From positions 1,612,001-1,676,000 of the forward strand of contig NZ_CP083371.1 of assembly GCF_017488845.2 (NCBI RefSeq): DNA of 64,000 bases, given 5' to 3'. The translations under genes were made by a program, and so were the position numbers. The notes beneath the pieces were generated by a model, which saw only the letters and a program-made list of their open reading frames with translations, was not told the origin of the DNA and did not search any database. The DNA is from Ensifer canadensis (GTDB lineage: Bacteria > Pseudomonadota > Alphaproteobacteria > Rhizobiales > Rhizobiaceae). Position 1 is the first letter of the stretch. Each line of letters starts with the position of its first letter. This document shows, in pieces, positions 51,949 through 60,796 of this stretch.

Positions 51949-53739
51949 ATGCTCCAATCCTGGTCGAGGACCGCACCCGAGCTCGTCGACGTCGCCATGG
52001 GCCGTGCGCCGGCGGACCTCGTCATCCGCAACGGCAAATGGGTCAACGTCTATTCCGGCGAGATCATTCCGCACACCGACATCGCGGTCAAAGCCGGCCG
52101 CTTCGCCTATGTCGGGGCAGACGCCAGCCATACGATCGGTGAAGGCACCAAGGTCGTCGACGCTGCCGGGCGTTATCTCGTGCCGGGGCTCTGCGACGCG
52201 CATATGCATGTCGAAAGCGGTCTCGTCACCGTCACCGAATTTGCGCGCGCCGTCATCCCGCACGGCACGACGACGATGTTCATCGACCCGCACGAGATCG
52301 CCAACGTGCTCGGCCTGGCCGGCGTGCGGCTGATGAACGACGAGGCGCAAAGCCTGCCGATCAATGTCTACGTGCAGGTGCCGAGCTGCGTGCCGAGCGC
52401 GCCCGGGCTCGAGACGGCGGGTGCTGAACTCTCGGCCACGGACGTGGCCGAAGCGTTGAGCTGGCCGAACATCATCGGGCTTGGCGAGATGATGAACTTT
52501 CCTGGTGTCGCCTTTAACGATCCCAAGATGGTCGCAGAAATCGCGGCAACCCAGGATGCGCGGCTGACCGTCGGCGGACACTATGCTTCGCCGCATCTCG
52601 GCCGGGAGTTTCACGCCTACGCCGCTGGCGGCCCGGCCGACGATCATGAAGGAACGACCGTCGAGGACGCGATTGCCCGCGTCAGACAGGGCATGCGTGC
52701 GATGTTGCGGCTCGGCTCAGCCTGGTTCGACGTTGCCGCCCAGGTCAAGGCGATCACTGAAGCCGGCGTCGATCCGCGCAACTTCCTGCTCTGCACCGAC
52801 GACAGCCACTCCGGCACGCTGGTCCACGACGGCCACATGAACCGGGTGGTTCGCCACGCCATCGCCCAAGGGCTGAAGCCGATCACCGCCATCCAGATGG
52901 CCACGCTCAACACCGCCCAGCATTTCGGCGTCGAGCGGGAACTCGGCTCGATCGCACCAGGACGACGGGCCGACCTGATCATCACGTCGGACCTTGCTGC
53001 CCTGCCGATCGAGATGGTGTTTGCCCGCGGCGAACTGCTGGCAGATTCCGGCGCCTTGGTGCGCGATATCCCGCCCTTCGTTTATCCGGAAAGCGCCCGC
53101 AACACCGTCCACCTCGGCAAGACGCTCAAGGCCGGAGATTTCGACATCGGGCTTAACAGCACCGCGACCCGCGCGCGGGTCCGGGTGATCGGCGTCGTCG
53201 AGAACCAGGCGCCGACGCGTGCGCTTGAAGCCGAGCTTTCGGCGGCGGGCGGCATCATCGAGATGGATCGCGCCCAGGACGTCTGCCAGATCGCGCTGGT
53301 GGAGCGTCATCGCGGCACCGGCGACGTCGTCAATGCCTTCGTCTCCGGCTTCGGCTATGACAGCGATTGCGCGGTTGCAAGCACCGTGGCCCACGACAGC
53401 CACCACATGATCGTCGTCGGCACCAACAAGGACGACATGGCGAAAGCCGCGAACCGGCTGCACGAGGTCGGCGGCGGCATCGTGGTGATCAAGCACGGCA
53501 AGGAGCTTGCACTGGTTGAACTGCCGGTCGCGGGGCTGATGTCGGATCAGCGTGCCGAGATCGTGGCGGACAAGGCCGCGGCACTAGTCGAAGCGATGCG
53601 CGTCTGCGGCTGCCGGCTGAACAACGCCTACATGCAGCATTCGCTGCTGGCGCTCGTCGTCATTCCCGAACTGCGCATCTCCGACAAGGGGCTGATCGAC
53701 GTCCGGACCTTCGAAAAGGTCGACGTCCTCATTTCATAA
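51949..53739 (+). CDS. ade: Adenine deaminase
   Basis: A 596-residue amidohydrolase with a complete metal centre: HMH in LCDAHMHVES (His85, His87), Glu180 in GLGEMM, His211 in VGGHYASP, His233 in DDHEG, Asp284 in LCTDDSH. The C-terminal domain with FVSGFGYDSDCAVASTVAHDSHH matches bacterial Ade. Reaction: adenine plus water to hypoxanthine plus ammonia, in the cytoplasm. The ATG at 51949 follows AAGGAAA by five bases; an ATG five codons earlier is possible. It comes 72 bases after the permease stop and is followed by a strong terminator, making it the last gene of the purine operon. Compared with the upstream paralogue it is the more canonical enzyme. Confidence 0.92.
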   Translation: MLQSWSRTAPELVDVAMGRAPADLVIRNGKWVNVYSGEIIPHTDIAVKAGRFAYVGADASHTIGEGTKVVDAAGRYLVPGLCDAHMHVESGLVTVTEFARAVIPHGTTTMFIDPHEIANVLGLAGVRLMNDEAQSLPINVYVQVPSCVPSAPGLETAGAELSATDVAEALSWPNIIGLGEMMNFPGVAFNDPKMVAEIAATQDARLTVGGHYASPHLGREFHAYAAGGPADDHEGTTVEDAIARVRQGMRAMLRLGSAWFDVAAQVKAITEAGVDPRNFLLCTDDSHSGTLVHDGHMNRVVRHAIAQGLKPITAIQMATLNTAQHFGVERELGSIAPGRRADLIITSDLAALPIEMVFARGELLADSGALVRDIPPFVYPESARNTVHLGKTLKAGDFDIGLNSTATRARVRVIGVVENQAPTRALEAELSAAGGIIEMDRAQDVCQIALVERHRGTGDVVNAFVSGFGYDSDCAVASTVAHDSHHMIVVGTNKDDMAKAANRLHEVGGGIVVIKHGKELALVELPVAGLMSDQRAEIVADKAAALVEAMRVCGCRLNNAYMQHSLLALVVIPELRISDKGLIDVRTFEKVDVLIS

Positions 53740-53754
53740 CAATGCTGTCAAAAC

Positions 53755-53782
53755 GCTCGACCGCCCGAACGGGCGGTCGAGC
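53755..53782. terminator. Bidirectional intrinsic terminator
   Basis: GCTCGACCGCCC and GGGCGGTCGAGC form a perfect 12-base stem with a four-base GAAC loop, 16 bases after the adenine deaminase stop and 28 bases before the end of the convergent serine hydrolase gene. The downstream T-run is weak, but stem strength and location fit a shared terminator. Confidence 0.7.
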
Positions 53783-53810
53783 TGATTTCGAGACGTGATC
53801 GCCAGCGGGC

Positions 53811-54944
53811 TTAGCTGTCCATGATGATGCCGATTGCCTGATCGAGCACTTGATGCAGACCGCTGGCGTAAAAGGACATCCGGTAGCCCGAGCCCACATT
53901 GCTGGTCATGGCGATTGTCAGACCCGATTTCGGCTCGTGCTGCATCACGGTAACATAGCCGGGGATGCTGCCCTGGTGGCCATAGACGAGCCGATCCGCG
54001 TAGCTGCTCTGGAACAGCCCCGCCCCGGTCTCGCGCATCCGCGTACCGGGAAAGCTAACGGCGACACGGCTTTCGCTCATCTCCCGGAACATTCCGTCCG
54101 CCAGCAACTTGCCGCCAAACAGCGCCCGAATGAAGGCGATCATGTCGCCGGGCGTCGAGACCATGTCGCCGCAGCCATAGGCCGCCGTGAACGGAAACGA
54201 ATCCGATGAATCCTGCAGCGCGTCGGAATAGGGCAGGACGCCGTCCATGCGCCACATCTCGGCTCCGGCAGCGATGCCCGCCCCTGCATCCGCAGCCGGT
54301 GGCGGTCGGTGGTAGTAGCCGCGCACCATGCGCTCTTCCGGGAAGCTCTCGGTCGAAGGCGACCAGGTGTTTTCGAGCCCGAGCGGTTCGAGCACCTGAT
54401 GGCGGACATAATCGCCGAGCGACTTTCCGGTGACCTCTTCGATCAACATGCCGGCAAGCACATAGCCGGTGTTGTTGTAGACGGCCGGACCGCCGGGCGC
54501 CGACTGAGTGCCGACCCGAAACGCGAGATCGACGAGTTCGGCCGGCGTCCAGATGCGGTCCGGGGTCATCGGTATGTCGTACTCGAATTCCGGCAACCCG
54601 CCGCGATGGTTGACGAGTTGGCGCACCGAAATGGCAGCGGCACCGGGAAGGTCCGGGAACCAGTGCGAGATCGGCGCGCCAAGCTCCACCACACCGCTTT
54701 CCGCCAGCTTCATCAGGGCGGCAACGGTAAACGTCTTGGTGCAGCTGCCGATCTTGAACAGTTGCGTTGGCGAAACCGGTATCCCCCGCGCCCGGTCGGA
54801 AAGTCCCGAGGTCAAGGTGACGGTCTCGCCATCGCCCTGTGAAAAGGCCAGGGAGGCGCCGACGGCACCATCGTTGATGTAGCCTTGAAGCAGTCGGCTT
54901 AGATCGGCAAGCGTGACGCCGCCGCTCATTGTCATCTCGTCCAT
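53811..54944 (-). CDS. Class C beta-lactamase-like serine hydrolase
   Basis: A 377-residue member of the beta-lactamase/DD-peptidase/D-aminopeptidase superfamily. Catalytic motifs are present: SCTK in FKIGSCTKTFTV (about residues 66-69), YNN in AVYNNTGYVL (about 156-158), and the HQG-type third motif in VYGHQGSIPGY. No signal peptide is evident at the N terminus (MDEMTMSGGVTLADL), so a cytoplasmic esterase, D-aminopeptidase or D-amidase is more likely than a true beta-lactamase. It lies five bases downstream of the peptide-binding protein gene, and GGAG from that overlap region acts as its ribosome site. The operon context (FAD amine oxidase, dipeptide-type binding protein) suggests hydrolysis of a D-amino-acid-containing peptide or amide; the substrate is inferred, not shown. 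Confidence 0.85.
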   Translation of the reverse strand: MDEMTMSGGVTLADLSRLLQGYINDGAVGASLAFSQGDGETVTLTSGLSDRARGIPVSPTQLFKIGSCTKTFTVAALMKLAESGVVELGAPISHWFPDLPGAAAISVRQLVNHRGGLPEFEYDIPMTPDRIWTPAELVDLAFRVGTQSAPGGPAVYNNTGYVLAGMLIEEVTGKSLGDYVRHQVLEPLGLENTWSPSTESFPEERMVRGYYHRPPPAADAGAGIAAGAEMWRMDGVLPYSDALQDSSDSFPFTAAYGCGDMVSTPGDMIAFIRALFGGKLLADGMFREMSESRVAVSFPGTRMRETGAGLFQSSYADRLVYGHQGSIPGYVTVMQHEPKSGLTIAMTSNVGSGYRMSFYASGLHQVLDQAIGIIMDS

Positions 54945-54949
54945 CCGGC

Positions 54950-56548
54950 TTACTCCGCGATATCGACGTTGGCGAAGTTCTGACGGCCGAAGGCGTCGAG
55001 AACGTAATTTTTCACGCTCTTGCGCACAGGGATCGACACGACGGAATGGGCGATCGGCGCAACAGGCACTTCCGCCTTGAGGATGGCCTGCGCCTTGCCG
55101 TAAAGCGCTGCCCGTTCCTTGGGATCGGCGGCGACGCGCGCATCCTGAAGCAACTTTTCAAAGTCGGCGTTGCACCAGCGCGCCCGGTTGGAGCCGCCCT
55201 TCACGCCGTCGCAGCTAAGCAGATAGCTCAGCATATTATCCGGATCACCGTTGTCGCTGCTGCCGCCGAGCAGGAAGGCGTCATGCTCGCCCTTGGCGGT
55301 GCGGGTCAGATACTCGGCCCACTCGAAGCTGACGATCTCGGTTTTCACGCCGATGGCATTCCAGTCGGCCTGGATCATCTCTGCCATACGGCGGGCGTTC
55401 GGGTTGTAGGGCCGCGACACCGGCATCGCCCAGAGCGCGATCGACAGGTCGCCCTCGTGGCCTGCTTCCTTCAAAAGCGCCTTGGCGCCTTCCGGATCGT
55501 AGTCGATGCCCGCGTCCTTGGCCGCACCGAGCTGTGCAGGCGGCACCACGCTGCCGGCAACGCTGCCTGCACCCTGATACACGGCTTCCACGATCGCCTG
55601 CCGGTTGACCGCCTTGGCGAGCGCCAGGCGGATACGCGCATCACCGAGCGGCTTGTGTTCGACGTTGAAGCCGAGAACGCCGATATTCTGGCCTTCGAGG
55701 TTATAGACCGTCACCTCGGGGTCGTTCTTGAGATCGGCGACGGCTCCGGGCGGTGGTGGCGCCGCCACCTGGCACTCGTTCGCCTTCAGCCGGGCGACCC
55801 GCACGGTGGGCTCCGGTGTGATCGCAAAGACGAGGGTATCGATCTTCGGCGCACCGTCCCAATAGTCCTTGTTGGCCGCATAGCGAATCTGGCTGTCCTG
55901 CGCATAGGCCTCAAGGATGAACGGCCCGGTGCCGACGGGCGCCTGGTCGATCAGCTCCGGGGTGCCGGCTGCGACCATCTTCTCGGTCTGCTCCAGCGAG
56001 AGAATGGAGAGGTAGTCGAGCGCAATGCTGGGCAGGAAGGTGACGTTTGCCGACGTCAGTGTGAAGCGCACGGTATGATCGTCCAGCTTTTCGATCTTCT
56101 CGATCAACGGCCCAAGCCCAAGCGCGCTGAAGTATTCGTATGAGGCGTTCGAGAGCTTGTGGTACGGATTGTCGGCGTTGCGCTGGCGGTCAAAGGTGTA
56201 GAGCACGTCGTCGGCGTTGAATTCGCGTGTCGGCGTAAACTGCGCGTTGGTGTGGAACTTGACGCCATGGCGCAGATGGAAGGTGTAGACCTTGCCGTCT
56301 TCGGACACATCCCAGCTCTCGGCGAGCGCCGGCCCGACTTCCGTCGTCCCCGGCTTGAATTCCACCAGCCGGTTGAAAATCGGCTTGGCCGCGGCATCCA
56401 TAGTCGAATCCGCCGTTCCGATCATCGGGTTGAAGGTCTCGGGGCTCGCCTCCGAGCAGTAGACCAGCGTCTTCGCATAGGCCTGCCCGCCCATGAGGAT
56501 TGTCGATGCGACGAGCGCGGTGCGCAGAATCAGACGTGTGGATTTCAT
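54950..56548 (-). CDS. DppA/OppA-type ABC substrate-binding protein
   Basis: A 532-residue periplasmic binding protein, SBP_bac_5 family. A signal peptide covers residues 1-25 (MKSTRLILRTALVASTILMGGQAYA). Landmarks include LVYCSEASPETFNPMIGTADSTMDAA at the mature start, VYTFHLRHGVKFHTNAQF, the family signature FNADDVLYTFDRQRN, and PVGTGPFILEAY. It should bind a dipeptide or similar solute. There are no permease or ATPase genes next to it, so it must use a Dpp-type transporter encoded elsewhere. It follows the FAD oxidoreductase by 90 bases and precedes the serine hydrolase by five, forming one minus-strand operon. Ligand unknown. Confidence 0.92.
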   Translation of the reverse strand: MKSTRLILRTALVASTILMGGQAYAKTLVYCSEASPETFNPMIGTADSTMDAAAKPIFNRLVEFKPGTTEVGPALAESWDVSEDGKVYTFHLRHGVKFHTNAQFTPTREFNADDVLYTFDRQRNADNPYHKLSNASYEYFSALGLGPLIEKIEKLDDHTVRFTLTSANVTFLPSIALDYLSILSLEQTEKMVAAGTPELIDQAPVGTGPFILEAYAQDSQIRYAANKDYWDGAPKIDTLVFAITPEPTVRVARLKANECQVAAPPPPGAVADLKNDPEVTVYNLEGQNIGVLGFNVEHKPLGDARIRLALAKAVNRQAIVEAVYQGAGSVAGSVVPPAQLGAAKDAGIDYDPEGAKALLKEAGHEGDLSIALWAMPVSRPYNPNARRMAEMIQADWNAIGVKTEIVSFEWAEYLTRTAKGEHDAFLLGGSSDNGDPDNMLSYLLSCDGVKGGSNRARWCNADFEKLLQDARVAADPKERAALYGKAQAILKAEVPVAPIAHSVVSIPVRKSVKNYVLDAFGRQNFANVDIAE

Positions 56549-56638
56549 AGCAAACGCTCCTGGTTGCCTTTGTGTTGACGTCGTCGCGGGGTTCTCCTAA
56601 CCGCATCGACGACGTTTCGATCTTGATGGTCTATCCGG

Positions 56639-57814
56639 TCATGGGCCGGCCGGGGAAAGCGACGGGGTGTGCGCCGCCGCCATAAATCGGACGGGTGCCA
56701 GCGCACCGAACTCGACGCCGAGGGAGGCGACATCCGCAGGCATCGCGGCATCGCGCAGCAGCGCCGAGGCGATCCGCGCCAGGGTCAGCGACACCTGGAA
56801 ACCATAACCGCCCTGGCCGCCGAGCCAGAAGAAGCCCGGCAGGCGCGGATCGAAGCCGACGACAGGCGTGCGGTCCGGCGAGAAGGTGCGCAATCCGGCC
56901 CATGGCCTTTGCGGGCGGCCGATGCGAAGTTCGGTCGCCTGCTCGATCCGGTCGACCGCGATGGCGACGTCAATATCTTCGGGATAGGCGTCGCAGGGCG
57001 GTGAATCCGTTTCATCCGCCAGCGAGCCGATCAGCTTTCCGGCATCCGGCTTGAAATAGAAACGCTCATGCAGATCGACGGCGAGCGGCCATGTGCGCGC
57101 GTCGAGCCCCGCGGGCGGGTCGAACATGAAGGCGGTGCGCCGTTTGGGCGAGAACCCGAGCCCCGGCAGCCCTGCCCGCTCGGCGATCACATCGACCCAG
57201 GCGCCCGCCGCGTTGACGACCATATCGCCTTCGTAGGAGCCGGCCGAAGTCACCACTTGAAAGCGGCCGGAAATACGGGAGATCTGCAGCACTTCCTCGC
57301 CCGAAATGACAGTCCCGCCAAGCGCCTTCAGAGCGGCGGCCGCGGCATGGACCATCTTGCCGGTGTCGATATCGAGAGCGCCGGGCTCGTAGACGCCGCC
57401 GCACGTGGTATCGGCACGAATGACGGGAATAAGCACGCTGACTTCGTCTGCCGAAAGCCGCCGGACGCTGGGCACGAGCGCCTGGTACTTCTGCGCCAGT
57501 TCATCGACCATCGCATCGTCGTCGCACCCACCGAAATGCAAGGCGCCGCGCACATGCTCGGCAAAGCCGCCATCGACGATGGCCGGCCGGCTGGCAATGG
57601 AGAGCGCTCTGACCACCGTGTTGCCGTAGGTCTCGGCAAAAAGCGCCGCCGAGCGGCCGCTTGCGTGATAGCCGAGATGCGCCTCCCGCTCGATGAGGAC
57701 GACCGATGCCCATTCTTGGACGGCAGCCGCAACCGACAGGCCGGCGATACCGCCGCCAATGACAATCACTTTGGGAGAAGAGGATCCTGAGCGCATAGCC
57801 ATTGGTAAATTCAT
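56639..57814 (-). CDS. FAD-dependent amino acid/amine oxidoreductase (DAO family)
   Basis: A 391-residue flavoenzyme. The dinucleotide motif VIVIGGGIAGLSVAAAV lies at about residues 16-32, then VVLIEREAHLGYHASGRSAALFAETYGN; YHASGRSAA is a family signature. VVNAAGAWVDVIAERAG near residue 200, and RTPVVGFDPRLPGFFWLGGQGGYGFQVS at the C terminus, complete the DAO fold. Members oxidise D-amino acids, sarcosine, glycine or related secondary amines. As first gene of the operon with a dipeptide-type binding protein and serine hydrolase, it may act on a D-amino acid released from an imported peptide. The start codon lies inside the left arm of a long inverted repeat (57813-57850), so the divergent XRE-cupin regulator probably controls it directly. 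Confidence 0.9.
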   Translation of the reverse strand: MNLPMAMRSGSSSPKVIVIGGGIAGLSVAAAVQEWASVVLIEREAHLGYHASGRSAALFAETYGNTVVRALSIASRPAIVDGGFAEHVRGALHFGGCDDDAMVDELAQKYQALVPSVRRLSADEVSVLIPVIRADTTCGGVYEPGALDIDTGKMVHAAAAALKALGGTVISGEEVLQISRISGRFQVVTSAGSYEGDMVVNAAGAWVDVIAERAGLPGLGFSPKRRTAFMFDPPAGLDARTWPLAVDLHERFYFKPDAGKLIGSLADETDSPPCDAYPEDIDVAIAVDRIEQATELRIGRPQRPWAGLRTFSPDRTPVVGFDPRLPGFFWLGGQGGYGFQVSLTLARIASALLRDAAMPADVASLGVEFGALAPVRFMAAAHTPSLSPAGP

Positions 57815-57850
57815 TTTCCGATACGGTCAATATTTAGCGTATCGGAAAAT
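57813..57850. promoter_or_regulatory. 13-bp-arm inverted repeat, operator for the XRE regulator
   Basis: ATTTTCCGATACG (57813-57825) and CGTATCGGAAAAT (57838-57850) are perfect reverse complements around an AT-rich 12-base spacer. The element overlaps the start codon of the FAD oxidoreductase gene and ends 68 bases before the divergent XRE-cupin start, a classic position for a shared operator. Confidence 0.7.
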
Positions 57851-57918
57851 TCTTGGCGCTTGTTGCGAGGCGGCCAGAGTTGAACTAGCTAGGTAGATCT
57901 CGTTTGCCGGAGAGAACC

Positions 57919-58542
57919 ATGTCGGAACAGCCAAACCTCGGCGATTGCCTGCGGAACCTGAGGAAACATCACGGCTGGACCCTTCAGGACGTCAGCCACC
58001 TGACCGGCGTTGCCGTCTCGACCTTGTCCAAGGTGGAGAACGACCAGATGTCGCTGACCTATGACAAGCTGCTGCAGATCTGCGCCGGCCTCGGCGTGCA
58101 TGTCACCGAATTGCTCAGTGGCGACAGCAAGCAGCCCGCCGCCCGCACGCGCCGCTCGGTAACCTCGGCCACGACGACGCTGCGGCAGCTGACCCGCAAT
58201 TACGACTACCACTACCTTGCAACCGATCTGGTGAGGAAACGCATGGTGCCGATCCTCGCCCATGCCCGCGCGCGCACGCTTGCAGAGTTCGGTCCGCTGA
58301 CCCCTCATGCCGGCGAAGAATTCCTGATCGTGCTCAAGGGCGAGATCGAGCTGCATACGGATCAATATGCGCCGGTGCGACTGAAAGCCGGCGAAAGCGT
58401 CTATATCGACTCGACGATGGGCCACGCTTATCTCTCGGTCGGCGAAGGCGACGCGGAAATGCTGTGCGTCTGCTCCGGCGACGAGCCGGATATGGAAAAG
58501 ACGTTGCTCAGCATCACCGACGGCCAGACCACCGATCATTGA
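57919..58542 (+). CDS. XRE-family regulator with cupin domain
   Basis: A 207-residue regulator. The N-terminal Cro/C1 helix-turn-helix is at residues 5-65 (NLGDCLRNLRKHHGWTLQDVSHLTGVAVSTLSKVENDQMSLTYDKLLQICAGL); the C-terminal cupin (about 115-190) reads HAGEEFLIVLKGEIELHTDQY, then LKAGESVYIDSTMGHAYLSVGEGDAEMLCV. This architecture (PuuR/SutR-like) usually senses a small metabolite such as an amine or amino acid. The ATG at 57919 has CCGGAGAGA in front; a TTG five codons earlier is unlikely. It is divergent from the FAD oxidoreductase operon with a perfect inverted repeat between them, so it most likely represses or activates that operon. Confidence 0.92.
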   Translation: MSEQPNLGDCLRNLRKHHGWTLQDVSHLTGVAVSTLSKVENDQMSLTYDKLLQICAGLGVHVTELLSGDSKQPAARTRRSVTSATTTLRQLTRNYDYHYLATDLVRKRMVPILAHARARTLAEFGPLTPHAGEEFLIVLKGEIELHTDQYAPVRLKAGESVYIDSTMGHAYLSVGEGDAEMLCVCSGDEPDMEKTLLSITDGQTTDH

Positions 58543-58750
58543 TCGGCTTCCGTCGAGGATTTAGTCGAAGGAAGTATTTTATCGCTTTGTTCTGTCGACT
58601 CCCGATGGAACGCGACAGCCCCACCTCGCGGAGATGCGCGGTCGCCCGACAACAGCCCTCCACCGACCTGCGTCGCCGCGCATTCGGCCGATGTCGCCCC
58701 GATTCCACCACAACCAATTGACAGCGACTAAACTCAGACGTATTCGTTAG

Positions 58751-58763
58751 GTCATCTGATGAC
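58751..58763. promoter_or_regulatory. GTCATC-T-GATGAC palindrome before the GntR gene
   Basis: GTCATC (58751-58756) and GATGAC (58758-58763) are perfect arms around one T, and a further GATGA follows at 58766-58770. It lies 15 bases before the GntR start, in the usual place for an autoregulatory operator of FadR-type GntR proteins. Confidence 0.55.
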
Positions 58764-58777
58764 TTGATGAGTTTATC

Positions 58778-59455
58778 ATGCAGCCCGTCAATCGAACCAA
58801 TCTGGCCGACAGTGCGGCCGAAAGCCTGCGCGCCGAGATCGTCAGCGGCCGCTGGGGCGTCGGCGACCGCATCCCGAACGAAACTCTATTGACCGAGCTG
58901 TTGTCCGTCAGCCGGGGCACGGTGCGCGAGGCCGTGCGTGTGCTGGTCTCGCAGGGTCTGCTCGACACCCGCCAGGGCTCCGGCACCTATGTGCGCTCGA
59001 CGGTCGATCCGGCAGGCGCGCTCGACCGTGTCAAACGCGCCGGTCTGCGCGACCAATGGGAGGCGCGCGCCGCCCTCGATGTCGAGGCGGCAAGGCTTGC
59101 GGCGATCCGCCATACACCCGCCGACCTCGAACGCATGACCCGGCTGCTGAAGGCTCGCGGCACAGTTGCCGATGGCGGCTACGAGGCCTTCGGCCATCGC
59201 GACATCGCCTTTCACAAATCCATCGTCGAAGCCTCCGGCAACCGCGCCATCGTCGGGCTCTACGATTTCTTCACCTCATCGATCCTCGAAACCATTCACT
59301 CGACGCTGAAGGGCGACGTGCCGGAACCCGACGAACAGGCCCATGCGGCGATCGTCGCGGCGATCGCCACCGGCGATCCGGACCGCGCCGCGTCCGCCGT
59401 TCGCGCCTTCATGGCGCCGGTGCTTCGCGAACTCGACAGGCTTCTTTCGCAATGA
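58778..59455 (+). CDS. GntR-family (FadR/FCD) transcriptional regulator
   Basis: A 225-residue regulator. The winged helix-turn-helix spans residues 6-75 (LADSAAESLRAEIVSGRWGVGDRIPNETLLTELLSVSRGTVREAVRVLVSQGLLDTRQGSGTYV), the classic GntR pattern. The C-terminal FCD helical domain (about 88-215) has the metal-ligand spacing seen in this group (Asp/His in FGHRDIAFHKSIV and the later EQAHAAIVAAI). It overlaps the CynX-like transporter gene by four bases (ATGA), so it is co-transcribed with and probably controls it. A palindrome at 58751-58763 is the likely operator. Effector unknown. Confidence 0.92.
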   Translation: MQPVNRTNLADSAAESLRAEIVSGRWGVGDRIPNETLLTELLSVSRGTVREAVRVLVSQGLLDTRQGSGTYVRSTVDPAGALDRVKRAGLRDQWEARAALDVEAARLAAIRHTPADLERMTRLLKARGTVADGGYEAFGHRDIAFHKSIVEASGNRAIVGLYDFFTSSILETIHSTLKGDVPEPDEQAHAAIVAAIATGDPDRAASAVRAFMAPVLRELDRLLSQ

Positions 59456-60762
59456 ACCAGACTTTCCGTGATCCCAATTCCTCGGCCCATCAGGTCGCAG
59501 CCATCAACGGTCTCGAAGACCAGCTCATCGACGCCGAAGCCGACAGCGTACCCGAGCCTCAGCCGCCGGTGTTGCCGCGGGGAGCGGCGCGTTTCGTCCT
59601 CGGCGCCAGCCTCGTGCTGATCGCCTTCAACCTGCGACCGCTGTTTTCCAGCCTCTCGGTGTTGCTGCCGGAGGTGATGCGCGATACCGGCTTAACGACT
59701 GCCGGCGCCAGCCTGCTGACGACGCTGCCGGTGCTCTGCCTCGGCCTGTTTGCGCCGCTGGCACCAAAGCTGGCACAGCGCTTCGGTGCCGAACGCACCC
59801 TGCTTGGCGCCTTGGCTCTGCTCGCGCTCGGGACAGTGCTGCGCGGTTTCGGCCCCGTACCGGTGCTCTTCCTGTCGACATTCGCCGCCGGGGCGGCGAT
59901 CGCCATCGGCAACGTGCTGCTCCCGGGCCTCGTCAAGCGCGACTTTGCCGACAAGGCGGCGATCATGACCGGGCTTTATACAATGGCGCTCTGCGCCGGC
60001 GCGGCCGGTGCCGCCGGCCTGACCCTGCCGCTCGAACACGGTGTTACCGGCTCGTGGTCCGGTGCACTCGCCATCTGGGCGCTTCCCGCCTTCATCGTGC
60101 TGTTGATCTGGATGCCGCAGGCGCTTGGCAGCAAGGCGCAGGTCAGACACACCGGCTTTCGTGTCGTCGGCCTTTGGCGCGACCGGCTGGCCTGGCAGGT
60201 AACGCTGTTCATGGGGCTGCAGTCGGCTCTGGCCTACTGCATCTTCGGCTGGCTCGCCCCCATTCTCAGGGAGCGCGGCTTCGACCCGGCAACGGCAGGC
60301 GTCATCGTTTCGGTCTCGATCATGACCCAGGTCGTCACCTGCCTGCTGGTTCCCTCCTTTGCCATCAGGCGCAAGGACCAGCGTGGCATCAATGTCGCGC
60401 TGATCGCAGCCGCAGTGATCGCGCTCCTCGGCATTCTGTTCGCGCCGCCGTCGACGGTGATCTTCTGGGCCATTCTCCAGGGCTTCGGCCAGGGCGGGCT
60501 GATCGCTGTGGCGATGACGCTCATCGTCTTGCGCTCGCCCGATTCCCATGTCGCCGCCCATCTCTCGGGCATGGCACAAGGCGTCGGCTATGTGCTCGCC
60601 GCCATCGGCCCGTTGCTCGTCGGCCTGATCCGCGACTGGACCGGCAGCTTCGACGCAGCCGCGATCCTGTTCGTGACGCTCGGCCTCGGCGCGGCGATCA
60701 TGGGTTTTGGCGCCGGTCGGGCGCTGCATGTCGGCGCACGCACGATCAGGATCGACGGCTGA
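59452..60762 (+). CDS. MFS transporter, CynX/NimT-like
   Basis: A 436-residue major facilitator with about 12 spans starting near residue 47 (GAARFVLGASLVLIAFNLRPLFSSLSVLLPEVM). The FNLRP motif in the first helix and the LTTLPVLCLGLFAPLAPKLAQRFGAERTLL segment are characteristic of the CynX/NimT subgroup, linked to cyanate or 2-nitroimidazole efflux in Escherichia coli. A 45-residue acidic N-terminal extension precedes the first span. The start codon overlaps the GntR stop as ATGA. The substrate is unknown: the subgroup name does not fix it. A strong terminator overlapping the stop codon ends this operon. Confidence 0.9.
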   Translation: MNQTFRDPNSSAHQVAAINGLEDQLIDAEADSVPEPQPPVLPRGAARFVLGASLVLIAFNLRPLFSSLSVLLPEVMRDTGLTTAGASLLTTLPVLCLGLFAPLAPKLAQRFGAERTLLGALALLALGTVLRGFGPVPVLFLSTFAAGAAIAIGNVLLPGLVKRDFADKAAIMTGLYTMALCAGAAGAAGLTLPLEHGVTGSWSGALAIWALPAFIVLLIWMPQALGSKAQVRHTGFRVVGLWRDRLAWQVTLFMGLQSALAYCIFGWLAPILRERGFDPATAGVIVSVSIMTQVVTCLLVPSFAIRRKDQRGINVALIAAAVIALLGILFAPPSTVIFWAILQGFGQGGLIAVAMTLIVLRSPDSHVAAHLSGMAQGVGYVLAAIGPLLVGLIRDWTGSFDAAAILFVTLGLGAAIMGFGAGRALHVGARTIRIDG

Positions 60763-60782
60763 ACGTCAACGTTCAGCCGTCG
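60753..60782. terminator. 14-bp-arm terminator between convergent genes
   Basis: CGACGGCTGAACGT (60753-60766) and ACGTTCAGCCGTCG (60769-60782) are perfect complements with only two bases between, so the tip would open to a small loop. It includes the transporter stop codon and ends 14 bases before the convergent etfA gene. It can serve both directions. Confidence 0.65.
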
Positions 60783-60796
60783 TCTCTGAAGTCTCA

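Noticed and set aside
53811..54944. Antibiotic-resistance beta-lactamase
   Set aside because: Catalytic motifs fit the wider serine hydrolase family, but there is no signal peptide and the operon context points to peptide or amide metabolism.
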